From positions 1-20,627 of IMG/VR virus record IMGVR_UViG_3300012936_000238: DNA of 20,627 nucleotides. The stretch is one strand, 5' to 3'. The translations under genes and the position numbers were made by a program. The notes below the pieces were generated by a model. The model ran no database searches. It was not told the DNA's origin and was given only the letters and a program-made list of their open reading frames with translations. Shown here piece after piece: positions 1 through 6,667 of this stretch. This stretch comes from a virus. Numbering within the stretch: the stretch's first letter is position 1; every line of letters starts with the position of its first letter.

Positions 1-1374
1 TATGATATGTTCCTTACTGGTAGTATAGTATTATTAGATGGTGCGAATTTATATAATAGAATAGGATTTACTGGACAGGAATATATTCGAATACATATCG
101 GTGGTATACAGGGAAACGAACAAATAGTCCCAGAAGACCAGAGAATTAATCAAGTATTTCGAATATTTAATGTATCTTCTAAGTATCAAGACATAGAGAA
201 CCCTAAATTACAATTTTATCGTCTGGAATTTTGTTCACCATTACTCTACGAAGCACGAACTCAGAGAATATCTCAGGCATATAGGAATAATACTTCGAAT
301 TTAATCGGAAATATATGTAAAGAATATTTGGGTTTCTTAGATAATAAAAGTGTGCCTGAAGGCCGTGTGAAAGGGGGGAAGGAACTCGGTAACTTCTTCA
401 CTGAGTTTAGGACTAATGTGGGGAATCAGAGTCGTCTCGTAGTACCTAACTGGACTGTATATAAGACTTTAGAGTGGCTGAGAGACCATACATGTGACCC
501 AAATGACGAGACTTTCGGAGATTCTTTCTATTTCTATCAGACAGCGACCGAAGGATTCAAGTTTCATTCAGTCAGTAACATGGGAAATCGCCAGTATTTG
601 AAAGGTAGAGTGTCATTTGCACCGCGTATGAGTGATGGTAATGAGTCATTTAACTATGATTTTGAGGAAGGAACTGGTCATGACATCCTTGCATATGGTA
701 AAGATGACCTACATAACATAATTGAATCCCATCAACAAGGCTTATATAGTGGTAGTATAACACTTTACGATACCAAAAGCAAGGCCTATCAGACTATAGA
801 GAGTAACTTTAGTCAACAATTTAAGTTAAATAATGATGGAGAATATAAGGGTAATCCTAAGTTATTTGCAAAAGCGCCCAACTTTCGTCTGGGAGATGAG
901 AATATAAAGATACCAGCAGATGGTGGTAATGTAGGTGAAGATATGCCTCAGGCTGTAGATGCATTAAAGCGCCCAGATATTCAGAGACGCCATGGTGCAG
1001 TATACTTTGACTATAAGAATCCCTTTGCATTCTCTGGGGGCCGTGAAGGTATAGGGCCTGAGTCGTATGGGACTAGTACTCTAAGTAAGTTTAATAGAAC
1101 TAGAGTAGAACAATTATTTAAGAACAATAGAATGAATATACAGATTGCTGGTAGGACTAATATTGCATGTGGTATGACTATATTAGTTGATTTAAAACAA
1201 GGATATACTACCATGACCAAGGATGAGATGACACATAATAATGAGATGTTGGTTGAAGGTATTACATGGATAGGAACAGAAGATGGCTTGGAGACACAAC
1301 TCACAATCACTTCGACAGGACATGAAGTACCTATGGACTCATTCGTAGACCATGAACTTGCACCAGAACATTAG
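1..1374 (+). CDS. 27: Baseplate hub protein, gp27-like (5' partial)
   Basis: Probable baseplate hub subunit equivalent to T4 gp27, the ring that joins the tail tube to the central spike. The reading frame is open to base 1 (Tyr-Asp precede the Met at 7), and that Met falls inside what looks like the first hub domain, so the true start is probably upstream. At least 457 residues are present; T4 gp27 has 391. The order of elements fits gp27: a strand GQEYIRIHIGG, then FRIFNVSS, then a domain ending ICKEYLGF, then an aromatic helix YKTLEWLRDHTC. The C-terminal half has GRTNIACGMTILVDL and MLVEGITWIG, which parallel the C-terminal barrel of gp27. The gp5-like partner gene is just downstream. The assignment rests on remembered family patterns, not an alignment; another gpD-type hub protein is the main alternative. 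Arginine codons here are roughly half CGN, unlike later genes. Confidence 0.72.
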   Translation, partial: YDMFLTGSIVLLDGANLYNRIGFTGQEYIRIHIGGIQGNEQIVPEDQRINQVFRIFNVSSKYQDIENPKLQFYRLEFCSPLLYEARTQRISQAYRNNTSNLIGNICKEYLGFLDNKSVPEGRVKGGKELGNFFTEFRTNVGNQSRLVVPNWTVYKTLEWLRDHTCDPNDETFGDSFYFYQTATEGFKFHSVSNMGNRQYLKGRVSFAPRMSDGNESFNYDFEEGTGHDILAYGKDDLHNIIESHQQGLYSGSITLYDTKSKAYQTIESNFSQQFKLNNDGEYKGNPKLFAKAPNFRLGDENIKIPADGGNVGEDMPQAVDALKRPDIQRRHGAVYFDYKNPFAFSGGREGIGPESYGTSTLSKFNRTRVEQLFKNNRMNIQIAGRTNIACGMTILVDLKQGYTTMTKDEMTHNNEMLVEGITWIGTEDGLETQLTITSTGHEVPMDSFVDHELAPEH

Positions 1375-1398
1375 ACAGCCTCGAAGGGACAGTGTTTT

Positions 1399-1490
1399 GG
1401 GACTCCTAGACTATTTTTTTCTGCCCTTTTGCTGGCCTGAAAATGTCTTGGGAAGTTATGGGACTCCTAAGTTTATTTTGGGACTCCTAA
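1399..1490 (+). repeat. Three copies of the 11-base repeat GGGACTCCTAA between hub gene and panD island
   Basis: GGGACTCCTA occurs at 1399-1408 (followed by G), and GGGACTCCTAA at 1460-1470 and 1480-1490. The first and third copies share the longer core TTTTGGGACTCCTA. A fourth perfect copy lies inside panD (1779-1789). The 139-base gap from 1375 to 1513 has no other coding potential that I can support. I saw no further full copy elsewhere in the window when reading by eye. On the transcript the motif contains CUCCUAA, resembling the anti-Shine-Dalgarno end of 16S rRNA. Function is unknown. Confidence 0.85.
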
Positions 1491-1508
1491 ATAATATTTA
1501 ATAGGGAG
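1484..1508 (+). promoter_or_regulatory. Possible hairpin covering the ribosome binding site of the 46-codon ORF
   Basis: The ribosome binding site of the following ORF is AGGGAG at 1503-1508, five bases before ATG at 1514. CTCC (1484-1487, within the third repeat copy) can pair with GGAG (1505-1508), and TAAAT (1488-1492) can pair with ATTTA (1496-1500). The loop is AAT, with a four-base bulge (1501-1504) on the 3' side. If formed, this would hide the ribosome binding site. The stem is AU-rich, so its stability is uncertain. CCTAAATA at 1486-1493 also matches the T4 late -10 box TATAAATA in six of eight positions. Confidence 0.3.
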
Positions 1509-1513
1509 ATTAT

Positions 1514-1654
1514 ATGTTAAAAGATATACTAGAAACTCACAGAAAAATGATGTATGAATTTATGGAAGTTGCTGGAGTTGATGATTATGGATTGGCATGG
1601 ATTTGTTTTTTAAAAGGTGTTGCATTTACATCTTTTATTGTTTGGATATTCTAA
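1514..1654 (+). CDS. Small putative membrane protein coupled to panD (46 aa)
   Basis: This is an unrecognised 46-residue ORF. It starts at ATG 1514 with a good ribosome binding site (AGGGAG at 1503-1508). The first ~25 residues are polar and probably helical (MLKDILETHRKMMYEF...). The last ~20 (LAWICFLKGVAFTSFIVWIF) are strongly hydrophobic and could form one membrane segment ending at the C-terminus. The stop TAA (1652-1654) overlaps the panD ATG (1654-1656) as TAATG, the same stop/start coupling used between the structural genes here. This suggests it is translated and that PanD synthesis depends on ribosomes ending it. It could be a leader peptide for panD or an independent small membrane protein; no function can be assigned. 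Confidence 0.6.
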   Translation: MLKDILETHRKMMYEFMEVAGVDDYGLAWICFLKGVAFTSFIVWIF

Positions 1655-2016
1655 TGAGTTATGAAATGAAAGGTATAAGATGTTTTTTAAATAGTAAGAT
1701 ACACAATGCAGTCTGTACACATACAGATGTGGACTATGAGGGTTCTATTCTCATAGATGAAGACTACATGGATGAGGTGGGACTCCTAACTCATGAACAG
1801 GTAGATGTATATAATAAGACAAATGGTAATAGACATACTACATATGTTCTACCACTACCCAGAGGTTCAAACCGAGTTGAAGTAAATGGTGCTGGAGCCC
1901 ACCTTACAGATGTAGGAGACGAATTAATTATTTGTTCCTACATTCTTTTAGACACTAATCTAGAAGTATTACCCTTACGACACGAACCGAAGATTAAAAT
2001 AATAGAGAATAATTAA
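1654..2016 (+). CDS. panD: Aspartate 1-decarboxylase (PanD), pyruvoyl-dependent
   Basis: Converts L-aspartate to beta-alanine plus CO2, supplying pantothenate and coenzyme A synthesis in the cytoplasm. The 120-residue product aligns with E. coli PanD (126 aa) at a constant offset of six from the active-site Lys to the active-site Asn. The autocleavage site YEGS is present (Gly30/Ser31, E. coli Gly24/Ser25), giving a ~30-residue beta chain and ~90-residue pyruvoyl alpha chain. Lys15, Arg60, Thr63, Tyr64 and Asn78 match E. coli Lys9, Arg54, Thr57, Tyr58 and Asn72. The segments TNGNRHTTY and VNGAGAH are family hallmarks. I chose ATG 1654 because it overlaps the upstream stop and puts the conserved start MKGIRCFL at residue 5. 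An in-frame ATG at 1597 would add 19 atypical residues over the upstream ORF. The gene abuts the spike gene (stop 2014-2016, ATG 2017), so it is probably transcribed with late structural genes. Confidence 0.95.
   Translation: MSYEMKGIRCFLNSKIHNAVCTHTDVDYEGSILIDEDYMDEVGLLTHEQVDVYNKTNGNRHTTYVLPLPRGSNRVEVNGAGAHLTDVGDELIICSYILLDTNLEVLPLRHEPKIKIIENN
1779..1789 (+). repeat. Fourth copy of GGGACTCCTAA, inside panD
   Basis: A perfect copy of the intergenic 11-mer lies in the panD reading frame, where it encodes part of Val-Gly-Leu-Leu-Thr (residues 42-46) using CTC and CTA leucine codons. It lies 299 bases after the third intergenic copy. The coincidence of an 11-base identity with non-coding copies suggests a selected DNA or RNA site, or shared origin, rather than protein constraint alone. 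Confidence 0.8.
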
Positions 2017-3183
2017 ATGGCAAAGTTTACAGGATTACATAATAATTTTTATACAGGTGTGGTAGAAGACCGAAATGACCCACTAAGTGTTGGTCGTGTT
2101 CGTGTGAGAATATATGGTCTTCATACCGATGATAAGTCTCTCATTGCAAGTTCCGATTTACCTTGGAGTGATGTTCTTATGCCTGTCACTGCACCAGCAC
2201 TATCTGGTTTAGGTATGTCTCCACATGGTTTAGTAGAAGGTTCTACTGTTATGGGATTTTACCGAGACGAAGACGATATGCAAGACTTTGTAGTCATTGG
2301 TAGTCTCTTTGGATTTCCAACCGAAGACTACCGAATTGAATCAAGTAACGATGGCAAGAGTACTACTAAAGGTCGAAGTGCTAATTTTGGATTTAATGAC
2401 CCTCGTTTACCAGAGAAAAAAGAAGATAACTTTGGGCCCGATATAATCAGTGGTTCATCCGATGTAACTTATAGTGGTGTAGAAGGTACTGATTCCGATA
2501 GTGGTAAGAACTGGACTCTACTGGGTAATCTAGACAATGCACCTCTTGGTAGACCGACCTCTTTAGAAGTTTCGACCACTAAAACTGGTGCATTAGGACT
2601 TACAGGAGACCCTATTGTCGATGGTAAAGGTGTCAAAATAAACAATGCAGAACGAGGGATTAATTATCCTAGAGATTTTTATACTAAAGATGCTCTATCA
2701 GATGTCAATGAAAATGCAATCACAGGTGGTAGTTCGACTTATCCAAATAATTTAATTCTAAAACACCAAGGTAATACAGTCAAAGAAGATTATGACAGAG
2801 GACTTGCACCGAAGTATCCATATAATCATATGATAGAAAGTGAGGCTGGTCATGTCCTAGAGATGGATGATACACCAAATCACGAAAGACTACATTTATA
2901 TCATAGGTCTGGAAGTCGTATAGAGTTTATGCCTAAGGGTGATGCAGTCATGAAGGTCATGAATAATTCCTACGAGGTAATATTAAAAGATAAAAAAATA
3001 TTAATTGCTGGTAGTGCAGATATAGAACTTGCAAATGGTGATTATAATTTAATTACTAAAAAGGGTACAACCGAAGATGGTGGTAATGTTTTTATTACAT
3101 GTGATTCTGATATTAATCTTACAGCCACAGGTGCAATTAAATTAAAAGGGAATGTATCAGTCAATGGTACTGCATATGATTAA
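2017..3183 (+). CDS. 5: Baseplate central spike / hub protein, gp5-like, lacking lysozyme domain
   Basis: Equivalent of T4 gp5, the needle beneath the hub that pierces the outer membrane. Residues ~8-105 form a typical gp5/VgrG OB-fold (FYTGVVEDRNDPLSVGRVRVRIYG; SPHGLVEGSTVMGFYRDED; FVVIGSLFG). Residues ~255-300 carry the spike-entry signature MIESEAGHVLEMDDTP...ERLHLYHRSG. The C-terminal ~85 residues are alternating short strands (VMKVMNNSYEVILKDKKILI; INLTATGAIKLKGN), fitting a trimeric beta-helix. At 388 aa it is shorter than T4 gp5 (575 aa). The region from ~110 to ~255 is Gly/Ser/Asp-rich with no lysozyme-like sequence, so I infer a structural spike without muramidase activity. It starts directly after the panD stop with only a weak AGAGAA at 2004-2009. 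Nine of 15 arginine codons are CGN. Confidence 0.88.
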   Translation: MAKFTGLHNNFYTGVVEDRNDPLSVGRVRVRIYGLHTDDKSLIASSDLPWSDVLMPVTAPALSGLGMSPHGLVEGSTVMGFYRDEDDMQDFVVIGSLFGFPTEDYRIESSNDGKSTTKGRSANFGFNDPRLPEKKEDNFGPDIISGSSDVTYSGVEGTDSDSGKNWTLLGNLDNAPLGRPTSLEVSTTKTGALGLTGDPIVDGKGVKINNAERGINYPRDFYTKDALSDVNENAITGGSSTYPNNLILKHQGNTVKEDYDRGLAPKYPYNHMIESEAGHVLEMDDTPNHERLHLYHRSGSRIEFMPKGDAVMKVMNNSYEVILKDKKILIAGSADIELANGDYNLITKKGTTEDGGNVFITCDSDINLTATGAIKLKGNVSVNGTAYD

Positions 3184-4289
3184 TGCCAGAAGAAACTACA
3201 GTAGAAAAAATACCATGTCCGAAGGTAATTGTTCCAACTGCTGACGACCTAGAAAAAATAATAATTTTTATTGGTAACAAATATGGTTGGGAATATATTG
3301 AACCTCTCAACGAAATATTAGGTGCATTTCCATTATCTCATTCTTGGGATGGTATTACTTTAGATATACCAGAACTAGAATGGGAAAACAAAATACAAGC
3401 AATCATCGAAGAATTTAAATTATATCCGATTGTAAAGATTGCAGAAACAATTGGAAAATTAGTTCCCATAGATTTAGTTATAATAGAACCTATCACAGGT
3501 ATTCAAGTCGATGTAGTTGCATTGATATCAGACCCAGATTATAAAGCAAAACTCCTAACAGAATTCCAAGAGGCTGGTGATGAAATAATAGATTTACTTG
3601 TTCCAGACTTTGTTCTAGAAAACTGGGATGGTACAGAAGGTATTGATGTACCAGCAATTAAATTATCTAAAGCATGGAAAGAGTTTGTACGAAAAGTTAA
3701 AAAGATAATGCAAGGGAATATCTTTGAAGCATTTGAACCTTTATTTGACAATGCAGCTGTAAAGGCAGTGGTGGAAGTATTAGAATTATTACCAGCACCA
3801 ATCTCAACAATACTTAAAATATTACTTGACTTACCTAAGATGGTTGCAAATGGTGGTAAATTAGATTTTGATACTGATAAATTTCTTATGGACTTGAAAA
3901 AAGAATTCAAAGAAGCAGGAAAAGATTTTCAAGAAGAACTACTTGCAATGCCTATACCAGTAGTATCAGAGATTGCTAGTGAAGCTGAAGTGTTAGGTCT
4001 TGAGTTACCAGAGACACTAGGTGATTTAATTAATCTAGAAGATATAGGTGAGTTTAAGAAAATAGATTTTCCAAACTGGAATATAGATAAGTTGGGAGAT
4101 AGACTCAAGAACTTTATAGAAAACTTACCTCAAATGTTACTTGAAGCGTGTCTCGAAAAACTTACGAAACTTATTAAGTTCTTTATACCAGCAGATTTAC
4201 CACTACCATTTACTCTATGTTCGTTCTTAGAAATAATTGGTATGCCAAAAGAAATATCAATTGATAATCTAATAGAAGAAGGTGCATAA
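3183..4289 (+). CDS. Conserved-position helical protein of unknown function between spike and gp25
   Basis: I do not recognise this 368-residue protein. It starts at ATG 3183, overlapping the spike stop by one base (TAATG), and has no clear ribosome binding site, so translation is probably coupled. It is acidic and appears almost wholly alpha-helical. Several hydrophobic helices are bounded by prolines: IVKIAETIGKLVPIDLVIIE, VLELLPAPISTILKILLDLP, ELLAMPIPVVSEIASEAEVL and, near the end, KLIKFFIPADLPLPFTLCSF. Amphipathic Lys/Glu helices lie between them. There is no signal peptide or classic long membrane span. Its place between spike and gp25 suggests a tail-tip, hub-assembly or membrane-interacting role. 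That is inference only; it could be a virion component or a chaperone. Confidence 0.85.
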   Translation: MPEETTVEKIPCPKVIVPTADDLEKIIIFIGNKYGWEYIEPLNEILGAFPLSHSWDGITLDIPELEWENKIQAIIEEFKLYPIVKIAETIGKLVPIDLVIIEPITGIQVDVVALISDPDYKAKLLTEFQEAGDEIIDLLVPDFVLENWDGTEGIDVPAIKLSKAWKEFVRKVKKIMQGNIFEAFEPLFDNAAVKAVVEVLELLPAPISTILKILLDLPKMVANGGKLDFDTDKFLMDLKKEFKEAGKDFQEELLAMPIPVVSEIASEAEVLGLELPETLGDLINLEDIGEFKKIDFPNWNIDKLGDRLKNFIENLPQMLLEACLEKLTKLIKFFIPADLPLPFTLCSFLEIIGMPKEISIDNLIEEGA

Positions 4290-4297
4290 ATAATAGT

Positions 4298-4717
4298 ATG
4301 AGTGGAAATTATGTAAAAAATCAAAACAAGATAACTGCAAGAAGGTGGTATACTGATATGGATTTAAATATCACACCACATCCTTCTACTGGAGATTTAA
4401 TTCTTAAGTATGACAAAGACGCAATCAAAAGGTCACTAAGAAATATTATGTTGACTAATGATTACGAAAGACCTTTTAGACCAGGCTTTGGTGCAAATCT
4501 AAGAAGTCTTTTATTTGAACTTGCAGATGATATTACTAAGTTTGAAATAAGAAAACAAATTACAGAAGCAATAGAAGACTTTGAACCTAGAGTTGCGATT
4601 GATGAGATATATTTAAATCAAGATAGAAATAATAGAATGTATATCAATATTCACTATGGAATTAGAGGTGTACCAGAAGCACAAGAGTTGGAAGTTGTAT
4701 TGGAGAGAGTACGATAA
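4298..4717 (+). CDS. 25: Baseplate wedge protein gp25 (TssE/lysozyme-like fold family)
   Basis: Small baseplate wedge subunit that, with gp6, forms the core connecting wedges to the hub and the first sheath ring. At 139 aa it is close to T4 gp25 (132 aa). Family features are the N-terminal RRWYTDMDLNIT (T4 has LYSDID), the central IKRSLRNIMLTNDYERPFRPGFGANLRSLLFE, and the near-invariant FEPRV motif followed by two strands. I kept the start at 4298 because it retains the YxDxD segment; the later ATG at 4358 would delete it. It follows the previous stop by eight bases with a poorly placed AGAAGG (4277-4282), and ends in a TAATG overlap with gene 6. Only one of its 14 arginine codons is CGN, in contrast to the spike gene. 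Confidence 0.92.
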   Translation: MSGNYVKNQNKITARRWYTDMDLNITPHPSTGDLILKYDKDAIKRSLRNIMLTNDYERPFRPGFGANLRSLLFELADDITKFEIRKQITEAIEDFEPRVAIDEIYLNQDRNNRMYINIHYGIRGVPEAQELEVVLERVR

Positions 4718-6585
4718 TGGCAGTTAAAAGTTCACAAATTAATATCACCGATTTAGACTTTGATGATATTTCAAAAAATTTAAAAGAATATCTTAAGGGT
4801 CAACAGACTCTTAAAGATTACAATTTTGAAGGGAGTAATATTAGTTTACTCATAGACCTTCTTGCATATAGTTCACATGTATCAGCTTTCAATGCAAACA
4901 TGGTTGCATCTGAGTTATTCTTAGATACTGCACAGATAAGAAAGAATGTAGTTTCTCGTGCAAAAGAAATAGGTTATACACCTACTAGTGCAACTGCCTC
5001 AATGGCAACAATAGATTTACAAGTAAACAATCCTATTATTGGTGGACAAGTACCCACAACACTTACACTTAATAGAGGTCATAAATTCAAAACAGTATTC
5101 GATGGATTTAATTTTCCATTTGTATTACTAGAGTCAACAACAATATCACCATTGAATGGTGTTTATAAATTTGAAGGTCTTGAGTTATATCAAGGAACAA
5201 TGAACTCAGACATATTTTTATACAATGGTCAAGTACAAAATCAAAGATTCCCATTGACAGAGGAAGGAGTAGATACAAAAAGTATTACAGTTACAGTAGA
5301 GTCAACAGGTGGTTCTAGTTCTGCATGGACAGAATCTACAGATATTAGTGGTTTAGATTCTACAAGTAAAGCATGGTATGTACAAGAAAATGACTTAGGA
5401 CAATTTGAAATATATTTTGGTGATGGTGTAATTAGTGCAGAACCTTTAGATGGTGACACGATTACAGTGTCATACTTAGTAACAAATGAAGACCATATAA
5501 ATGGTGCAACAGTATTTACCATGACAGATTCAATTGCAAATAATACAGATGTTACAATAACAAATGTAACACAGTCTTCTGGTGGTAAAGAAAAAGAGTC
5601 TGTAGACTCAATTAAGTTTGCAGCCTCTAAGTTTTATACATCACAAAATAGATTAGTAACAGTAGATGATTACAAATCTAAACTACAAACTTTATACCCA
5701 GGCGCAGATTCTATATCTGTTTGGGGTGGAGAAGATAACAATCCACCACAATATGGAAAGATATTCATTGCAATTAAGCCTGGGCAAAATGTAAATAGAT
5801 TAACAAGTTCTGAAAAAGTTATCCTAAGAGACAAGATGAAATCACTAAATATGTTAACAGTCAGACCACAAATAGTTGATGCTGATATTATTGATATTGC
5901 AATTACAAGCAACTTCAAATTTAACCCTCGTGCAACAACTAAAACTGTATCTGAACTAGAAACACTTGTTAGGGCTGCAATTGTAACACACGACAGTACC
6001 TATCTAAGTGGGTTTGATAGTATTTTTAGGCACTCAGTTCTAGCAAGAGACATAGACAGTGCAGAATCTTCGATTCTTTCGAACACTACAACTGTCAAAC
6101 TTCGTAAAACAATCTCACCTACACTGAGTGAGAGTAAAGGTTACACTGTAGAATTTGGCAGTGGTAACTCTTTCTACAATCCACATACAGGACACAACAA
6201 ACACAATGGTGGTATATTAACAACCACAGGATTTATCGTATCTGGTGATACCCAGACTTCTTTCTTTGACGATGATGGAGAGGGAAATCTTCGAAGATAT
6301 TCTATGGTTGGTTCAACAAGAGTTTATAGTGATAATCAAGCAGGAACAGTTGATTACACAAATGGTAAAATAACAGTTAATGGTATTAATATAATTTCAA
6401 CAAATAATACCGATGGAACAATTCACTTTGTAGTGATTCCAAATTCATATGATGCAGTTGCATTTAGAAATAACCTTCTAGATATTAACACATCATTGAT
6501 AAATGTGACTGGTGCAACAGACACCATCGCATCTGGTGATACGAGTGCTGGGGTGGGATATACATCCTCGTCTAGTTACTCCTAA
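4717..6585 (+). CDS. 6: Baseplate wedge protein gp6
   Basis: Core wedge protein of the gp6/gpJ family. It forms the continuous inner ring of the baseplate whose rearrangement triggers sheath contraction. At 622 aa it is near T4 gp6 (660 aa). Residues ~1-90 carry the family N-terminus: ITDLDFDDISKNLKEYL, then SLLIDLLAYSSHVSAFNANM, then ELFLDTAQIRKNVVSRAKEI. The middle has VTVDDYKSKLQTLYPGADSI followed by VWGGEDNNPPQYGKIFIAIK (~residues 316-355), another characteristic stretch. The C-terminus is beta-rich and ends in Ser/Gly repeats. Its ATG overlaps the gp25 stop by one base. It is followed by two hairpins, so the upstream transcription unit probably ends after this gene. Confidence 0.93.
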   Translation: MAVKSSQINITDLDFDDISKNLKEYLKGQQTLKDYNFEGSNISLLIDLLAYSSHVSAFNANMVASELFLDTAQIRKNVVSRAKEIGYTPTSATASMATIDLQVNNPIIGGQVPTTLTLNRGHKFKTVFDGFNFPFVLLESTTISPLNGVYKFEGLELYQGTMNSDIFLYNGQVQNQRFPLTEEGVDTKSITVTVESTGGSSSAWTESTDISGLDSTSKAWYVQENDLGQFEIYFGDGVISAEPLDGDTITVSYLVTNEDHINGATVFTMTDSIANNTDVTITNVTQSSGGKEKESVDSIKFAASKFYTSQNRLVTVDDYKSKLQTLYPGADSISVWGGEDNNPPQYGKIFIAIKPGQNVNRLTSSEKVILRDKMKSLNMLTVRPQIVDADIIDIAITSNFKFNPRATTKTVSELETLVRAAIVTHDSTYLSGFDSIFRHSVLARDIDSAESSILSNTTTVKLRKTISPTLSESKGYTVEFGSGNSFYNPHTGHNKHNGGILTTTGFIVSGDTQTSFFDDDGEGNLRRYSMVGSTRVYSDNQAGTVDYTNGKITVNGINIISTNNTDGTIHFVVIPNSYDAVAFRNNLLDINTSLINVTGATDTIASGDTSAGVGYTSSSSYS

Positions 6586-6592
6586 ACTATGA

Positions 6593-6610
6593 TTCATGTG
6601 TATGCATGAA
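6593..6610 (+). other. Short hairpin after gene 6
   Basis: TTCATG (6593-6598) and CATGAA (6605-6610) can form a six-base stem with a TGTATG loop, just before the terminator hairpin. There is no U-tract, so it is not itself a terminator. It could protect the 3' end of the gene 6 transcript or be incidental. Confidence 0.4.
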
Positions 6611-6618
6611 GTAATATT

Positions 6619-6638
6619 CCCACATGGTGTGGGTTTTT
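6619..6638 (+). terminator. Rho-independent terminator after gene 6
   Basis: CCCACA (6619-6624) pairs perfectly with TGTGGG (6628-6633) around a three-base loop TGG, followed directly by TTTTT (6634-6638). It is the only clear intrinsic terminator I found in the window, and it separates the hub/gp25/gp6 unit from the next genes. Confidence 0.82.
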
Positions 6639-6667
6639 AAAATGCTAAATTAGAGAGGAAACTTAAA

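Noticed and set aside
1384-1432. A terminator after the gp27-like gene (AAGGGACAG at 1384-1392 with CTGCCCTT at 1421-1428, then TTs)
   Set aside because: The stem needs a bulged A, the loop is ~28 bases and the T-run is short, so it is too weak to call.
1597-1653. A longer panD reading frame starting at ATG 1597
   Set aside because: The extra 19 residues (Cys/Phe/Tyr-rich) do not match PanD, have no good ribosome binding site, and overlap the 46-codon ORF in another frame. ATG 1654 in the TAATG overlap fits better.
3551-3560. Partial repeat ACTCCTAA near 3551 and again at 6578-6585 as further copies of the 11-mer
   Set aside because: Only the last eight bases match and both lie in coding DNA or across a stop codon, so they are likely chance.
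4285-4292. CATAAATA before gp25 as a late promoter
   Set aside because: Seven of eight bases match, but it lies only five bases before the gp25 ATG, so a transcript would start inside the gene. It also spans the upstream stop codon.
4358-4360. A later start for gp25 at ATG 4358, preceded by AAGAAGG
   Set aside because: It would remove the N-terminal WYTDMD segment that corresponds to the conserved YxDID of gp25.
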